A stretch of 64,000 nt of DNA, taken from the NCBI RefSeq assembly GCF_901709675.1, contig NC_051106.1, forward strand, positions 10,366,001 through 10,430,000, read 5' to 3'. The notes under the pieces were generated by a model, which ran no database searches, was not told where the DNA came from, and was given only the letters and a program-made list of their open reading frames with translations. Shown piece after piece: positions 62,635 through 64,000 of the stretch. The stretch is from Syngnathus acus. Its lineage: Eukaryota > Chordata > Actinopteri > Syngnathiformes > Syngnathidae. How positions within the stretch are numbered: position 1 is the stretch's first letter; each line of letters starts with the position of its first letter. Both the position numbers and the translations under genes were made by a program.

Positions 62635-64000
62635 AGTCGCTTTACATGGTGGATGATGGAAACATCAAGCAAAATACGTAAATAGTTAGGCAGAAACTGC
62701 GGATACGTCGGCCAACGACTCCCCCGTGCTTATCGTCGTCCAGGTGGACTTGTTCGGAATATTTGGATGGTCCGTCTGTCTCGACCGTGGTCGGAAGGCT
62801 CAACCACAAGCGGCGGCAGTTGGAGACGCTTCAATGTAATGACGTCTCGCCGCCAGGACTCGCCGTGGCTTGAGAAGTTGACTTGCGACAGAGAAGCCTA
62901 CATTTGTCTGAAAGGGCGAAGCATTGCAATCCATCTGTGAAAGTTGAAAGCATGCATTCTGCAGTGTGGTAACAACAAGATGGAAAGTCCTCCATCTCAT
63001 CCATGCAAATGGAGCGTCTGGTTTTACGAGCACTAACCTGCTTGCTTACGATTCATGGCTTTGTGCTCTTTCTCAATTGATAAAACACGCATGCACACGT
63101 AGACATGAAACAGACTCCATTGCTCGTTCAAGTTTGTTCTTGTATACGCCGTTGCGTGAGTCACGTTCAAGGAAATTGCTGTCAGCTCAGCGGGGCAACA
63201 TCCAATTCATCATTCTCTTACCAATCAGGCACGCACTTGCATTGTTATCGATGAACGGCGAGCCTATTACATCTGTGTACGTGTGATTCATTTGACGACT
63301 GACTATGCTGTTGCCTCGTGACTCATCGCTCCTAATGGACAATGTCCTCATGACAGATGGGAAACCTGCTGTGGTACACATTACCCAAGGGAACGAACGG
63401 AGTGGAATGGAAGGAAGGTTACATTGCATACAGTTCAAACAGTGCCGTGTCACCACAAAGCCATTTGAAGTCTCTCTGCATGAGTGTGAGAGGGGGAAAA
63501 AAAAAAAAAAAAAAAAGTCTCTCTGTGATTGATACTCCCCTCCCCGTAAGGCCACAAAAAGGAAAAACGAGGGCAACATGGAGTACACGGCAGCGGGAGA
63601 AAGAAACCGGAACTTTAGAGAGAAAAAAGAAAAAGTCAGCATCCAGACTTCATCTTGGGAATTATTGGTCAGTGAGTATTTTGATCATAATCAATAGAAG
63701 AGCCTTCTTTTCCTCAAGCAAAATGGGACAGAATGTCAGTCAAAGTCTTAGAGATGGATGCAGCTTGAAATTTTGGAGCAAAGGGAATATGGAGTTTGAA
63801 GAAATACAAATGAATTAAGATGTGGGAAGAAAGACCCAAATATATAATCCCACTCAGAATTAAAAGGTGTTTAGTGCTCTGAGACATTCCCGAGGTAGGG
63901 AAGCCAAGGCGATGTCAACATCTGAGGACCCAGATCTTCATTTATAGACTGCTGAGATGAGAGTGACTCTTAACGGAAATGCCAGCGAGGTGAAGGCTAA
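62635..64000. other. No feature recognised
   Basis: Apart from an A-rich tract near 63496-63517 I see no gene, RNA or element. Open frames here are short and domain-free. Confidence 0.45.

Overview
The window looks like nuclear genomic DNA from a teleost fish. It has short spliced genes with canonical GT/AG introns, long simple-sequence arrays, fish-type retroelement tails and a Tc1/mariner relic. The species cannot be fixed from the sequence. Four protein-coding loci, two tRNA-Gly(TCC) copies and several repeats can be supported. All exon coordinates come from reading splice sites and frame by eye. In every spliced model the exon phases join without a stop or frameshift.

Left part (1-10.9 kb): the 5' end of pinin (pnn, minus strand, running off the left edge) is followed by the whole of fbxo33 (minus strand, six coding exons, 491 codons). 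These two genes are neighbours in other vertebrates, so this is a conserved synteny block. Two retroelement 3' ends sit in fbxo33 introns.

Middle (about 11-48.6 kb): a gene-poor, mostly AT-rich stretch of about 37 kb. It holds simple-sequence arrays (CA, TAGA, TTCC, CCAT, GA, AGCC, CAAA, CTG, TAGA/GACA), a 47-bp hAT-like mini-element with an intact 8-bp target-site duplication, an intact and a decayed tRNA-Gly(TCC), SINE-like and LINE tails, and one unexplained GC-rich open segment near 36 kb.

Right part (48.6-58.3 kb): two genes lie head to head about 2.5 kb apart. On the minus strand is a collagen-binding-type integrin alpha gene of the alpha-10/alpha-11 kind. Its signal peptide, N-terminal propeller blades and I domain are intact in 12 exons, but recognisable homology stops inside exon 13 and no thigh, calf, transmembrane or tail exons were seen. 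On the plus strand is an intact 11-exon, 344-residue glycoside hydrolase family 18 (chitinase-like) protein that has lost the catalytic motif. This is the strongest candidate in the window for something new: a secreted pseudo-chitinase. A Tc1/mariner relic follows it, then a LINE 3' end with the C-terminal part of its reverse-transcriptase ORF at 62.1-62.6 kb.

The genes do not form a pathway. pnn acts in mRNA processing, fbxo33 in ubiquitin ligation, and the integrin and chitinase-like proteins are secreted or extracellular. No operons, CRISPR arrays or viral genomes were seen.
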